Shown: positions 12,574-28,300 of the stretch, piece by piece
Layout of the letters: each line of letters starts with the position of its first letter
Numbering within the stretch: position 1 is the first letter of the stretch
Assembly: GCA_963966185.1 (NCBI GenBank)
Contig: CAWZYM010000306.1
Location: forward strand, 212,175-276,174
Direction of reading: 5' to 3'
From: Rhabditoides inermis
Taxonomy: Eukaryota > Nematoda > Chromadorea > Rhabditida > Rhabditidae
Length of the DNA stretch: 64,000 bases
The notes under the pieces: generated by a model
The model's database searches: none
What the model was told of the DNA's origin: nothing
What the model saw: the letters and a program-made list of their open reading frames with translations, nothing else
Made by a program: the position numbers and the translations under genes

Positions 12574-12952
12574 ATTCTCTTTCGAAAAGTACGTAAGTAA
12601 AGAGAAGAGGTTTGTCTGGATCTGATTCAACAAAAGCACATGCATAAAATCTCTTTGCAGCTGACTAAAATATCAAAACAAACCTGCTCTTTCGAATATA
12701 TGAAAATAGAACATGAATATTATGCATTATGATAATTTATTTATAGTGAATTATAATAAAAAATTTGGCCTATCTCACAGTCACGTTACGTTATGTATTT
12801 TTTATGTTTAAAAACACATTTTAGAGTGATTCGAAAGAGCAGGTTTGTTTTGATATTTTAGTCAGCTGCAAAGAGATTTTATGCATGTGCTTTTGTTGAA
12901 TCAGATCCAGACAAACCTCTTCTCTTTACTTACGTACTTTTCGAAAGAGAAT
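12574..12952. mobile_element. foldback/MITE-like element with 124-nt inverted arms
   Basis: The arm 12574-12697 and its reverse complement 12829-12952 appear identical over 124 nt, separated by a 131-nt AT-rich spacer. The outer end of the arm begins ATTCTCTTTCGAAAAGTAC. The same end and the flanking GGACATCC with the adjoining AT-rich stretch recur at 22988-23121, so this is a repeat family and not a chance palindrome. No coding capacity is visible. Confidence 0.85.
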
Positions 12953-13599
12953 ATACATAATGCATGTATTATCATGTACTCTATGGTGACTATGAAACTC
13001 TGTATTCTGAAGTACAATTTTTTTTTCTTTCTCCATTCTATTTGTAGTTTTTTCCCGAATCAAAGCCAGAATGTCTAGGAAGGAAGAGGTGACTTCTTTT
13101 GTCGTACTACCTGTGTAGTTGAATCTGAATGTGAATGCTCGTTCAGCTAGCTGAGACCCGTTTTCGAGTGACGAAAGTTGTCGAGCTGCAGTTGACAGAT
13201 AACAGATCGTAGTGGTTTACAACCGGGTTCATCCGAGTTCTTCTGCCACACACGGTGCGAGAAGTGCACAATAGCTCACGTGGTGAAGAGAATCTCATTG
13301 CTGTGTTTGTCGTTCAGCGTGCCATTGTATTCTTGTTCCTGCCAACCCTACCCTTGTTTTCCAGTTTCGACGTATCTCGTCATACTAAACACTTACAAAT
13401 GTACGCAGAAACTGAAACTCGCGTCAATTTCAGTCGTTCCAATTTCATACAAATCAACATTTTTCCACCACTTTATTCCGTTGAAGCGTGGTTTTCGAAT
13501 CGCGAAAAATGGAGAGCGGGAGAATATAAATATCACAATAGATATACACAAAGAAAAAGAGACAATGAACAATTTCTTTCTCATCTCACAACAAGACTC

Positions 13600-13605
13600 T
13601 TTATT
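13600..13605 (-). promoter_or_regulatory. poly(A) signal of the secreted peptide gene
   Basis: AATAAA on the minus strand, about 190 nt beyond the TAG of the small secreted peptide gene. Confidence 0.5.
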
Positions 13606-13793
13606 CTGTGGGTTTGGCTCCCGGCGCCTCGTCAGTGTGCTTTGTGCTCTGATCGAGGCGCGTGGGAGCGTGACTCGTGTGTTGAGTGATGGGCAAATGG
13701 CGGAGAATTAACTGGGAGAGAGTACTGTAGCAGACTACGTGGGTGGTCGATCGATCGATGGATCAGCTGATCGATCGGCGCTCCGAACAGCGG

Positions 13794-15921
<2,128 letters not shown>

Positions 15922-15954
15922 ACCGTGCTATAGAATGAAGTCTCCTCTCCCACC

Positions 15955-16035
15955 TCTCGGGGGCGGGAGCTGCCCGGCCACGGCGGGGGCGGAGCCAAGG
16001 GGGAGGAGCCTGTCCAGCCCCGCCCACATGTCTGC
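15955..16035. promoter_or_regulatory. GC-box-rich promoter-like segment
   Basis: GC-rich block with GGGGGCGGGAG, GGCGGGGGCGGAGCC, GGGGGAGGAGCC and CCCCGCCCAC, resembling Sp1-type sites. It is just upstream, on the minus strand, of the start codon of the small secreted peptide gene. Function inferred from composition and position. Confidence 0.35.
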
Positions 16036-16251
16036 AACTCCCAGGAAGTGGAATGCATATCGAATAGGAATAGACGTCACTCAAATCCAGATTCTACAAC
16101 AGTGCGATAAAAATACGGAGAAAAAGATTTATTGAAATGCCCTTTTACTCGAAATGAAAACAGAGGACAGCCAAGGAGAAAGCACTCATACATCTTTAGT
16201 ATAGCTGTCCTTTCACTGGTAAACAGGTAATCAACAAGACACGTCCATTCC

Positions 16252-16322
16252 TCTCTCTCTCTCTCTCCTTCTTTCCCTTTCTCTCTCTCTCTCTCTCTCT
16301 CCTTCTTTCCCTTCCTCTCTCT
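16252..16322. repeat. (CT)n-rich tract
   Basis: Interrupted CT run between the peptide gene and the caspase 3' end. Confidence 0.8.
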
Positions 16323-16392
16323 CCAACCCTCCATATCAGAAATCAGATCACCCGTTAGAAACAAGACTCTGCAAACTATATATGTAAAACAT

Positions 16393-16398
16393 TTTATT
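16393..16398 (-). promoter_or_regulatory. possible poly(A) signal of the caspase gene
   Basis: AATAAA on the minus strand about 400 nt beyond the caspase stop codon. Confidence 0.4.
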
Positions 16399-16793
16399 GG
16401 TACAAGCCAACGACTCTATAGACAATCGTAAAATATCCTGATATAACAGTGGACTCAATGAAAACACTCCTGATTGAATGTAATATAGGGGGAATGCGGA
16501 GCGGCAGAAAGAACTCCTGGTCCGAGTGACTTCATAGCAATCATAGCAGTGAAAGACAGAGTGGGTGCACAACACACTATATACACAAAAGGCAGACAAA
16601 ACCTCACAGGCAACTTGTGGAAGCAAGTACGGTACTTATAAGCTGATTGACCTTGGGAAATGTAAACAGATATAAAGTAGAAACTGCTTAAAGTGAATTG
16701 AAGACGATATGTGGTACAAAATAAGAAAACAGTGTAATAAACAAGTGTGGAGAGTGTGTAAGTGAAGGAAGGTGCTGCCCCCTCATTTGCATA

Positions 16794-19700
16794 TCACCTC
16801 GTGACTCCCGGAAAGAAGTAGAACTTCTTGCGTAGTCTCGTGTGGAACTCGGGCTGTTGCCGCCACTTGCCACCAGTCTCATAGTCCTCCGAAACACGAC
16901 GGTTCACCTGATGACACATATGCTAATCAACCTTGTAACATATCATATCCCCTACCTCTGTGAGGAGGGTGAGCAGATCGTCGGTCCTCGCACGTTTAGA
17001 GAAGATCTGCAAAGTACAGGGATACTGTAAGCGCGTGCATCCCTCACATATCACGTAGCTTCAATCCCCGCACATTTATGGAAAGTACAGTACTTGCTAC
17101 AATCGTGTGAGGAACGATGGAAACCTTGACTCGTCACACAATCCTAGATGCGTACTTCTAAAGTAGTAATATCTGGAGATAATCGGTGAAACACTGCCAG
17201 ACACACACACACACACATCAAGTCTCATCTCCACAATGAAGTGACATTACTGTATATCTGTCGTGAACATTTGATTGCGTCGTTCAAACTCTTGTACCAA
17301 AAAGTTTCTAGTCCACTTCCGTACCCTCACTGCAGTATACTCTCCCCTTCCTGTACATATCTCTTCTCTCCAGCTGCCTCCAGAGGATTATCGGAGAGAT
17401 CACATTAGCTCCATCTTTAATCTTTATCCCGCCCCGCCGCCGCGGTCAAAACAATCATTCGCCACACCGACAATATAACCGTGCAAACTAGCACACTACA
17501 CCTAAAATACCCTATACTAAGCGCCCAAATGGCTAAACTACTGTACCTCGCATATGGACTGGACGAACCAGGTGCCGTTGAGACTGTTCCGCCAGCTGAC
17601 ATAGCGGGGCACAGTCGCGTACGCAATCACAAAGTCTGACTCGATGGGAATGCGTTGTTGCGGCACCTGGAAACAATCTTCATACGCATATTCTCTCTAA
17701 CCCCCCTCCCCCCCCACTCTACCTCTGGCTCCTGGGGCTGAACACACGAAAACATCTTGAAGGGACCATCTTCACATGTCGCAGCCGTGCCATCTTCACT
17801 GTCCACACTGTGACCAATATCCTTGCGATCTGAAAACAAAACCCTACATCCACTTCCTTCCAATCTGCACAAAACCTCTTTTAGTATAGTTGATTCATTT
17901 CGTATATTCTCTCTTCCCGCTTTCACTATACTACTATTGCCTACTAGTATCGTATAATTGTTTTCTACTTCCTTTACTATATCTCTACGTCTAGCGATCT
18001 CGTAGTGCACTGATTCGAGAAAGGGCGCCTACACCACGAGAGGACACTACGAAACACCCCATTGTCTTCGTATTTGTATCAAACTCATTCGACCGGAAGC
18101 ATTGCGCACTTGTAACGCACTTATTATTATTACGTAGCCCAGAAGCACACAGTGTCTATCTTTCTTTCTCTTTCTCTCTCTGTCTTCCTCCCCCATTCCC
18201 GCTCTCTATCATTTGCACCTCGTTCTAACGCAATTCGAACGGATATGCTAATAATAGGTGTCGCCTGCGCAATACGGAAAACGGGTATTTATGAAATGTG
18301 GTATATGGAAAGCTCGTATGTGACTGCGTCACCTAATATAGGTAATAGTATCGCGCATAAGTCGCGCGTTGGTGGAACTAAGGTAGTGAGAGATACACTG
18401 ACATAGAGAGCGCGCGCTGTACGAAATTATTACGAATCTACGTAGATCGTAAGTCGATTTGCAAGCCGACTTGCAAAGCACACTAAATCCGGATAAGTTG
18501 TGGGAGAGCGAGTGGTATGTGGTTATCAGCCAGCGGGGGAGTGTGGGTGGATTAGTAGCCACTACTACACTGCCGACCATGAAGCACAACATCGTCACTC
18601 ATCCACTGTCACACATTCAAACGTCGTTGGCGAGGCTACTCGAGTTTATCAAACACACTCGTGCGTATCTTCACATTCTAGTCATCCGCACTCGTGTTTT
18701 CACTCGCTGCCGATCGCAACTCGTGCAAAATTTGTTCGCAAAACACGACGACTTTTATGTATTGACGCTGAAGATTCACTCAACCAGATTTGGACGCTCT
18801 TTTCACCACAACTAACACCTAACTGCACTTATTATCCCGTTGAAACAGCGAAAACAAACAAGTTGCCTAATTAGGAACACATATGTGATGCGTAGAAATT
18901 CATCACAGTCATCACATCTGCGTCATTTATATGATAAAATCGAGGAACTTTGTTAGTAGAAATAAAAAAAAGCTATTGAAAAGCCCACCAGGAAATGTTA
19001 ATGTGTTGTAATCTGCAAAACGCATAATGGTTAATAATGTATACAAGTATACATGCATCAAACCCATGCATATATAAAATTCCGGAGGAAAAAAAGAGAA
19101 ACACAAATGTAATAACAACCATAATACGCTAGCATCCAGCATTAAGACGTGCTCAACGATGCAACAGCAGCGTGACTCTCTAATCCACTGAACCCAACAT
19201 CACCCCCTCTTCCTCCCTCGCCCCCACTCTCCTATTGTCCATCCAACATGGGTCTTCCGGAAACCAAACTTCATCTCATCATTCCATACCACACTCCTCT
19301 CCAAACGCAGACCAAACAATGTCTAAATCTCACCATCGACCCTGTGTGAAACATACAGGAAAAGCGAATCGTGCAAAGCGATTGCCGGGAGATGCAAAGC
19401 ATACCAATTACCGATTGCGGGGCCAATTGGAAGCTGCCGAGTTCACTCGCATGGTATACACTGACATTTGACAAGTGACAAGCGAGCATACGTAAACACT
19501 GCTTCACAACATATTTAGTTTCAACTATATAGCTATAACTATATTAGCTCATATGCTGATTAGCTCATATGTGAGTCACTAACAAACACGCATTTACTCA
19601 ACAGTGAGGTATTAGCTCATCAACAATGAGATTAGCTCAACAGTGAGTCATGTCATTATTCGGTTAATCCGTATTAATCCGCCTACTACTCTTGCAATTG

Positions 19701-22700
19701 AACCAGGTTAGACGGACCGAAGATATCATGACTAGTTTCAGCTCACTTATGTTAAATGTTGCTGATGGACTTCATTATACGTAAATTTCAGAAAACAGAT
19801 GGTGATGGTGCAAACCCATGACGTATCTGTATCTGTAATTTATCCTTGACTGCATGGGCATGCAAGACAGTAGTACACACTTAACTCATGAACAGTACCG
19901 CTTACGTAGTCACTTTTAGTCAAGTCATTCACTCGCCAGTCAGTTCTCACGCGTCATCTGCATAGTCTTCGTAATACCCGGTAATGAAATATTGCATTCT
20001 CAGGTTTTCAAATTTAGGTACTATACTAGGAATGTATGAAGGATTTTTCTGTGTAAGGACGTTCGTTGCCGAAAGAAACTGAACGGACAGAGAAAGGGTG
20101 AGAGAAAGAAAAAAAAGAGAGAGAAGCGACCCTCTCTGTGCGCAGCCCATTTGCCTCATCATACGTTGAATGTGGAAAGAGGAAAAAAGACGGGGAAGAC
20201 AAGCTTGCTAACACCATAGTCGGTCCACGTATACCTATTTCTCATATAAAAAAGTGAGATGGGAGGTGATGTGACACATTCTCGCTGTCCTCTCTCCTCT
20301 CAACATCTTCGTGTGTTCTGGTAAGATTCGTCATATCCTCACTATCTTGATGTCAAAAAAAAACCCAGTATCGTTTGAAAGGTAATCGGAACGACAGACG
20401 ACAGACAAAATGTGCTAGGAAATCGTCATCTCACAATTTCCCGTGTTTCCTTGAATATTCCGATGATGAAAATGAATACGAAAATCGCGTCTATCATGTG
20501 TTTTTCAGAATTAAATCATCTTCAATCTCCGATTGGCCCAAATAACACGCTATCTCACGCCATAAATCTACTATATTGTCAAAACACAAGTAATCCTAAG
20601 CACATACAATATCTCTAATATATAATGCAATTTAGAATCACGTCAGCCACATTTCTTACAGAGATCAATACAATTGAACTAAAAACAATACAAAAAATCT
20701 TCTTCCTGCTCTCAAAAATCCCTGATGGATGATATCAAATCTTCTTACAAAAATCTCATTATTAATAGGAAGATCGGAACACACAACGTCAGTATTACTA
20801 CCGTACAATCTTCTAACATCTTTCAAATTCCTCTATCCGATGTACCTGATAGCTCATATACGGTATCCACCAGTGAGAGAGAGAAGGAGAGAGAGGGAGG
20901 GAGAGACAGAAAGGTGCAGGTTCGTGTTAGTTGTGTAAACATTTCATGTATGCGCTTTTGTTGATTTGGGTCAAGACAAACTCAATCATTTCACGCAAGT
21001 ACTATATTATAACAGTAGTAATCGCGTCTCACCTCCTCGACACGCCTGCAGGAAGAGCAGCTTTGGTTTGTTGGCGAGTGCGGGGGCGCGTCTCGCATTC
21101 AGCATCTCCAGGATGGACGCCACTCCCAGACCATTCGAGTCCACCCCTGCAACACACACAACTAGCACAAACCCATACGTATATTAGCAGTAACAGCTGA
21201 TACATGAAATGCGTGTCTGTTTCAAGAAAGATATTTGAAATAATCACATATCACATATAAAATTGATTTCCGTCTATTTATCCAAATCGTGACTCCACAC
21301 TTTTGCTCACTACAACTTTCTAGGTCTTTTTTTAATTCTAATCATTTCTAAACATAATCTAAGGATCTTTGAAAGATAAGTGATACGTTCAAAATCAATT
21401 TCATAAAAGTTTGATTTTTTTAATACAAACTGTAAACACTTCAAAATACTCTGATCAAAAATAACGTATTCGATCGCGCAATCGATATCAATCAATGTGC
21501 GCGCACTCACCGAGTAGGCAGTCGTGTTCTCCATGTGTGAGTACTGCGAGTATAGCCGAGTGGGCCCTCCTGTGACAGGGATCGCGAGCGAACGACTCGA
21601 TTCGGTACATCATGTCCTGCAATCAAGGTTGTTTGTTTGTTTATTTCCCTCCTTTTATTATAAATTTCTGCGATTTCCCAGATTCTATTAGGAAAAATAA
21701 ATTATTAAAAAAATCACCTTGGCAGTGAGATCATTCTCCACCTGTACTTTGTAGCCCAGCTGAGAGAAGAGAATCTGGAGAGCGTCACGGTCCCTGGAAG
21801 CAATCAATCGATAATCACAGTGATCAACCAATACCGCGCACCTGTCAGTGCCGGGTCGGTCGGGCATTCCGTCGAACAGTCGATTGTTGATGATGAGTGC
21901 CAGGCCCTTGGGAGACGAGAAGTTGTCGTACTGGAAACTCAACATACTAGATACACTTATAATTTAACTCGTGCAAAGGATTCATGGAAAATACGGAATA
22001 AATAACATACATCAATTATACACTAGCAGCCCCACTAATTAACTAGCAGCCTATTCTGCAAGGACAACTTTCTTAGAACGTGATAGTTGTATGGAATCCT
22101 TTCTCTCTTTCTTTTCCTCCACTCACCACATCGTTCCTTGTTCCCATGGCAGCCTGTGCAGCCTCTCCCTCTCCTCCGTCCACCATCTCAACACGGATAG
22201 AGGAAGGCGACCACGGCTCTCAAACAATACACTCACACTCGATCAACTAAACAATCATCCATATGCTACATATCCAAAACTAGAACGACTGAAAACGACA
22301 GACTGTCTGCGATGCAGAAATTTCGCTACAGTCCCAGAGGGAGTACTTACTATCAGTAGACAAAGATGTGCCACATACCTGCAATAGTGAGTGACTGCAT
22401 GGCCTGTACCTCGTGGCTGTGCCGCTCTCTCGCGAGGGCTGCGCGGGTGCGGCAGCAGGGGCCAGAGACAGAGGGGAGGGAGGAGGGGAGAGAGGACGAC
22501 GGGTGAGAGTTCTCACTCAAAACAACACCGTCAATATGTATAAGAAACGGCGTGTACTGTATGTAGGTTAATATCATTAATATTGCTGTCGATTACGTTT
22601 CATAATAACGAGATATTGCGTTGTCTTCGAAATCCACAACAACATCCCTCGATGCACTACAATTTCTATCCAGTCTAATTTACAAGTCAATCAGGTGCGC

Positions 22701-23472
22701 GAGTGGAATGGAATGGAGTCATTGTGATTGATGATGATTCAATTGACTCGCCTGATCCCATTACCGACACCCTATTGTCTGCCTAATGAATAATTCACTA
22801 ATCCAGCAGATCAGAGCATCTGCATAATTAGTGTACTGTATCCTATTACTTTACTCTACAGATAAGGATATCCGGTATATCATGTCCATTGTGAACCAGC
22901 ATCGTCCAATCGGCGCAAAAACCTATGATCAACTTAGGTTTTTTTGTTGTTGCCATGATCATGATTGCGATTCCGAACAAAGATTTGATTCTCTTTCGAA
23001 AAGTACACGAGTAAAGAGGAGTGGTTTGTTTTGATTCCTCTTTACCACTCCTCTTTACTCGTGTACTTTTCGAAAGAGAATGGATGTCCTTTTTTCAAAT
23101 TTCGAAGAAATTTTTTTCAGGTTGATGTGCCGAACATGTTATGTATAAATATTCGAAACTTTAGAAAACGTATACTAAATATGGAAACGCACTGCTTGGT
23201 CGAATCACTCGCGCGCCTGCCAAAGCCAGTCTCTCATTGACACGCGCTATTTCGCGTATCTCTCTCTTACCCACTCACTCCGCTCGCACACTCCCCCCCC
23301 CCCACAGTTTTCGCGCCAAAACTGGGGCGGTGGCCTGGACGGCGAGCCGACACGAGAGTGGGTGAGCGAAGGGCGGGGCATGCGCTCGGCCAACCAATCA
23401 GAGTGCGCACGCGAGAGAGCCGAGCGACCAATGAGCGCAAAGTGCAGTGGGCGGAGCTTACGTGATGCACAC

Positions 23473-23503
<31 letters not shown>

Positions 23504-24362
23504 GTCGTAAACACGTTTAGTGGCAAAGCGGGAGAGAGCGAAAGAGATGCTGTTTTGGGTGCCGCAACCGATATTGGTTTCACGAATCATACTCATAGGT
23601 CTTACAAAGTGATATTCTAACAAATAACGCACACTAATTAATTATATTGTATTATAACAGAGAAATCGTGTGTGCCTTGGGAGTGGCGTGTTGCGCGCGC
23701 TACGGGTCAAAACAAACGGGCGCCGCTGCGCGCCGCCCCTAATTCAACGTCCAATACACTCACATGCTGTCCCTGACGTCTTCCCTGACTGCCTCTCTGA
23801 TGAGGGCTGCGAGGTGTGGCTGACGGGCCAGCACCAAGCACACGTACAACGAGTCGAACGCCGCCTGCAATGCACATATCAACACATGCCGTGGTTGTTC
23901 TCGCAGTAAATGTGTAAATGCAGTGAATGAGTGAATATACCTCTCCCCTGCGTTGGACGACGCGTATGAGCTGCACACGCTGCTGGCGGGCCGAGCCGGC
24001 AGACTGCAATAAAACAAACATACTCTTTCTCTCTCTCTCCCTCTCTCTCTCTCTCTCTGTCGCTCTCTCCTCACCCGTACTGCCTCGCACGCGTCCTCTG
24101 TAAGCGTGCCGCGCGCCTGTAGATGCAGCAGAACCTCCTCCACCTACAAGAAGTATGTAACATATATAAGTATCACGATAACAACTACACTTCTGGAAGT
24201 AATCAAGTAATACGATCATGGACGACATCACGACATATTGATAAACGATTGATTTATTGGTGGATGACATGAGTAATATTCACTTCACTATCTCACCTCG
24301 ATATCCCTCGCAAAGTCGACGAGATGCGAGTCGAGCAGCCGACGCCGGCCCGATGACATCAT
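16794..24362 (-). CDS. CARD-containing caspase
   Basis: Cysteine protease of apoptosis, cutting after Asp. Exons: 24362-24297, 24143-24075, 24003-23941, 23864-23764 (CARD); 22511-22379, 22186-22127 (linker, borders tentative); 21930-21842, 21793-21718, 21616-21511, 21146-21033, 17829-17723, 17666-17547, 17006-16956, 16907-16794. Phases join to 422 residues. The CARD runs from [12 protein letters not shown] to [12 protein letters not shown]. The catalytic part has GLALIINN, the His in [10 protein letters not shown] and the Cys in LLFLQACRG. An Asp-rich inter-subunit linker ([10 protein letters not shown]) precedes the small subunit with [13 protein letters not shown] and WFVQSICE. All active-site residues are present. 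CARD plus caspase suggests an initiator type (caspase-2/9-like). If the CARD exon is not spliced it meets a stop at once, so a separate CARD-only gene is the alternative. Confidence 0.88.
17830..21032. other. 3.2-kb caspase intron, no gene seen
   Basis: The intron separates the QACRG exon from the inter-subunit exon. It is AT-rich, with a GA-rich patch at 20874-20912 and four copies of TTAGCTCA between 19543 and 19638. Short open frames on both strands show no family resemblance. Confidence 0.55.
22988..23121. mobile_element. short foldback element, same family as 12574-12952
   Basis: Arms 22988-23024 and 23045-23081 are a perfect 37-nt inverted repeat around a 20-nt loop. The arm end and the flank 23082-23121 (GGATGTCC and the AT-rich stretch beyond) match the reverse complement of the left end and flank of the larger foldback element. 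It sits in a caspase intron. Confidence 0.8.
23275..23725 (-). repeat. copy 2 of the GC-rich interspersed repeat
   Basis: Reverse-strand homologue of 10835-11370, with (GGC)n where copy 1 has (GAC)n. It is in the caspase intron, about 40 bp from the last CARD exon. The shared frame stays open in both copies (TKRVYD, then a Gly or Asp run, then GVHHVS and [11 protein letters not shown]). Confidence 0.7.
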
Positions 24363-24367
24363 TCTCG

Positions 24368-24375
24368 TGACGTCA
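24368..24375. promoter_or_regulatory. palindromic CRE site upstream of the caspase start
   Basis: TGACGTCA lies 5 nt before the caspase ATG; TGATGACGTC follows nearby. Same octamer as the USP22 cluster. Confidence 0.4.
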
Positions 24376-25256
24376 CAACGAGACGTCTGATGACGTCCGT
24401 CTTACAAACAAATCTATAATATACAACGACTATAAAATGATGACTGGCACACAATGGCGGAATCACCACGAGTTACAGTACTGTGTACTGAGTGCGCGAA
24501 AACGAGGACACAAATTACGAAACAGTTGATTGACAGAGAGGACAGAGGCTGGTCGTATAGCCCCTCCCTCCCCTCTCACGTATGCAAATTACAGCTCATA
24601 GAGGGCTATGCAATAGGGCGGTGGAACAAAGACGACGCGAAATAGCATGACAATAGCAGAGGGACAGGCAGTGAAGGAATACGGTATTCCCCCTCTCGCT
24701 CCATAAAACACATGGCATATTCAGGTACTGAGGCGGTGAAACAACCGAGTTCAAAGAAATATGCGAAATCGTCTCTTTCTCATAAAAATCCAACCATTTA
24801 TCGATACACATACAAATAAACCAAGCACAGGACTGCACACAGAAATCCACACTTGAAGAGTAGATCATAAAGGGGTAGATCAGAGGGAGCCGCATGCTTA
24901 CAATACATACTAGACAGTACAGTCGAGAATAGAGGACACTCAGTGCGTTTGATAGAGAGGACGCCATCTGGCATAGTGGTGAGAGAGAGAGGCAAGAGAG
25001 TGGGGAGAGGTGAGAGTGCACAGACAACGAGAGGGCGACTGTCACATGGATGAATGCGGCTACAGTAATCTGACACGAGTCACACCTGCTCGTAACAGCC
25101 TCATCAACGGCGCGTTATCCTTGAACTCGCACAACACATACAAACACATAAACACAAACGAGTCTAATAGACGAGAGACAAAAAGCGAGGCGAGAGAGGA
25201 TCGAAGGCATACGAGAAGGGACCGCCAGGGTAGATCAAGTGGGGGGAGCGGGCAGA
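24376..25256. other. intergenic region between the caspase start and the KNL1 stop
   Basis: Holds the caspase promoter side and the KNL1 3' UTR. Short open frames on both strands have no recognisable domains. Confidence 0.5.
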
Positions 25257-25321
25257 TCAGAGGTTGCGCTGTTGTCTGAGAAGCACAAGGGCGTTCTGCT
25301 CGCGGCGCTCCTAGAATGGAG

Positions 25322-25360
<39 letters not shown>

Positions 25361-28300
25361 ACATACCTGTCTATGTTTGATGTTGTCCAGTCCGTTCTCC
25401 GCATCCGCAGTCACTTTCTCCATCCACGCAAGCATCGCCGACAACTTTGTCATCTGACAATGATTTAAATATAACAGTGCAATAATATGTTCCTATCCTA
25501 CAAAATATCACCGTTCACATTTTGCGGTCAATCGTTGACATATCGTGTAATTATCAATAATCCACCAACCATTCACCACACTGTTTCCTTAAACAGAACG
25601 ATAATTCTATTTTAATATTCAATCCCAATATCTCCCATAAAAGAGCACCATACGTTTCACCGCAAAATCGTAATTTCGATAGGAATAACTGAGCTTTTCA
25701 AATGCAGTCGTCCTACACTTTTGCACTGCACCCTCAGCCCTCCTCACTCACCTTGAGCTCCGCCTCCCTCTGTCTGTCCATCCGCTCGGCAGCCTCCATC
25801 TCAGCCACACCAGAAACCAGGCGGTCCAGCTACAACACAACACACAAGCTGATACTGACCAAGGCAGTGACCATAGCATGGACGCATCCCTACACTCCTA
25901 CACACCTCGTCAATGTCCACGTCCTCATACTCGGCTGCCATGCGCTCCAGATCGGCCACTCCTGAACAGACATCAATGACCAATCGATAACATCAAATCA
26001 ATAATCAATGAATGCTGACTTTTCTCCAGATCTGGCAGCTGCCTCTCCAGTGACAGGTCGTCGACCGCATTCGAGTAGTCGGAACGAACACCCGCCAACA
26101 ACTCCTGCAAGGAAGGGCCTCTCCCTCTCTCTCTCCCTCTCTCTCTCTCCCCCTCTCCCCACCTGCACGTACTCCTTGGCCTCCTCTGCCCACTCTCCCC
26201 TCTTCTCCATCCACTCTGTCTCCGCCCTCTTCCGCGCATCTTCCACTATGTAGCGGTCGGCCGATTGTTGCAGCTGAAACCAAAACATTCGTGACGTCAG
26301 TTGGTAACCTATATGTTTAGTGTTCACGTTTACAGTTATGATTCCACAATAAATATAAAGAGTGTGGTTTCAAAAATCTTCAACGAGTACAACAACTTCA
26401 AATGTGTTCAGTAATCCGAATCAAAGGTCAATAGAAACGTATGATCGTGAATTTGAATGCGCGCCTACCGGGAGTGGGTTCATCTTCTTGACAGCGCGCG
26501 CCTTCTCGGGGGCGGTCGATTCGAGTGTGGGAAGGAGGGAGGAGAGCACGGGCACACACCTGCAACACTAGCGGGTCACCCACCACATACAGCTAATCAG
26601 TATCATTTGGCAAATGTGTAATACACGTTTCACACCATTACAACATCTTGCACATTACTAAAAGACAATCACAGGTACGGAATTCGTCAAAAAGCAAAAA
26701 GTCAACAACTAACCCCCCCCCCCGTCCCACCTGCTCTTCTTCTCCTCGCACCACTCGACCACGCCCTTGCGCATCTCCACAGACAGCTCCAACAGCTCCG
26801 GACACGACACAGGCAGCTGAAGGCTCTCTCTCTCTCTCTTTCTCTCTCTCTCCTCTCTCTCTTCTACCCTCTCTCCCACCTGCAGGTACTCCACATCGGC
26901 CATGGTGGGTCTGCTGACTCTGATGGACAGGTTGGCCGTCGTCTCCAGTGCGTTCTTGGTGGCAGTCGTCTCGTGAGATCGTAGAGTCGCATCGGCCGTC
27001 ATCGACTCGTCCACAGAAGAGACGGCGGGCGAAGCCACAGGCAGGATCGAGCTGATCATAGGAAAGTTATAACGTTTACGTTTCAGCCATCTTTACTATA
27101 ATCAGAACTAATTTCTTCAATAATTATTCCTTTGTCTTCGACTAAACTTAAAAAAAAATATCACAACAATAACTGCAGGGACATGTGTGGAACCCGCATC
27201 TCTCCCTCTCACCTCCTCCTCCTCCTGTTCCTCTTTCCCATCTCGCGCGCCTCCCTCTCTGCCTCCGCGCGGTACGACGACGGAGACTTGGCCAAGAACA
27301 TCGCCTGCAATCAATATGATCACATCGATTAAATTATTTATTTCTCTACCCTCTCCTATTACCTTGGGCGCAGTCACATCCATCAGCATGCTCTCCTCTC
27401 CGTCGTGGGCGTGGCCAGAGTGGGTGGAGCTTCGGCAGGCGGGGCTCTTCGACACAAACATAGCCCGCGGGGCGCTCACATCCATCAGATTCATCGTCAT
27501 ACTGCCGTCGTTGGTCGTCGAGTGGGTAGCCTGGGACAAATGATGTAGTCAATCGATAAATCAATAACCCCACCTCGACAGTAATCGTCTCGTTGTTGAT
27601 GCGAGAGGCGGACATATCCTAAACAGTCCAATCACTACGATAACAACAAATCGCCAACTTACTCGTTCGGTAGTGGAACTCGCCAGAGGCTCAGCACCAA
27701 AAGACTTGATCATACTGCCGTCGGAGGCCTAAATGATTGCGGTCAACAGCTACAGCAAGCGTAATCCACAGTAATCGCGAGCGACCACCCACGTTGAAGG
27801 TAGCCTGGAGGGTCTTCTGGGCACCGTCAGTCTTGTCTGCGAGCGAGACTCCGTTCATCGAGTCCTCGAGCTGCTCCAACTCCTCCTCGCCTGTTTCCTC
27901 CTCCTCCTGCTGCTCCCTCTGCTGCTCCTTCTCCTCCTCCTCCTCCTCAATGTGTAGGCTGTGCAGGCTGCTGCGACGCGTTTTATCCGATAGGTACGTG
28001 CCCTGCAATCCAACAAAAAAAAATCAAACAACTAAAAATGTAACAGTGTTTCTCACCTGGCTGCACCTCTCCTTCTGCGATGACAATTCGGCTATGGTGG
28101 AGAGTCTGTACTGTTCGTGTCCCTCGTAGGATACGGCCTCCCCCTCCTTCTCCACATCCATACTCGTCCCCCCATCCTCCGCCGCACACAGCGTGTCCTC
28201 GCCAGACTCCGTCGCAGCGAACGACAACTCCTCTGAACAACGTATCCATTGTCACTTATCTTGCCATACCGAATCAAATATGAGAAACCAAAATCCACTC

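Noticed and set aside
13255..13711. Two overlapping plus-strand frames of about 144 codons
   Set aside because: No domain, no splice context, and they overlap the 3' UTR region of the minus-strand peptide gene.
18459..18874. Two overlapping plus-strand frames in the large caspase intron
   Set aside because: No family resemblance, no splice sites fitting a gene, unusual composition only.
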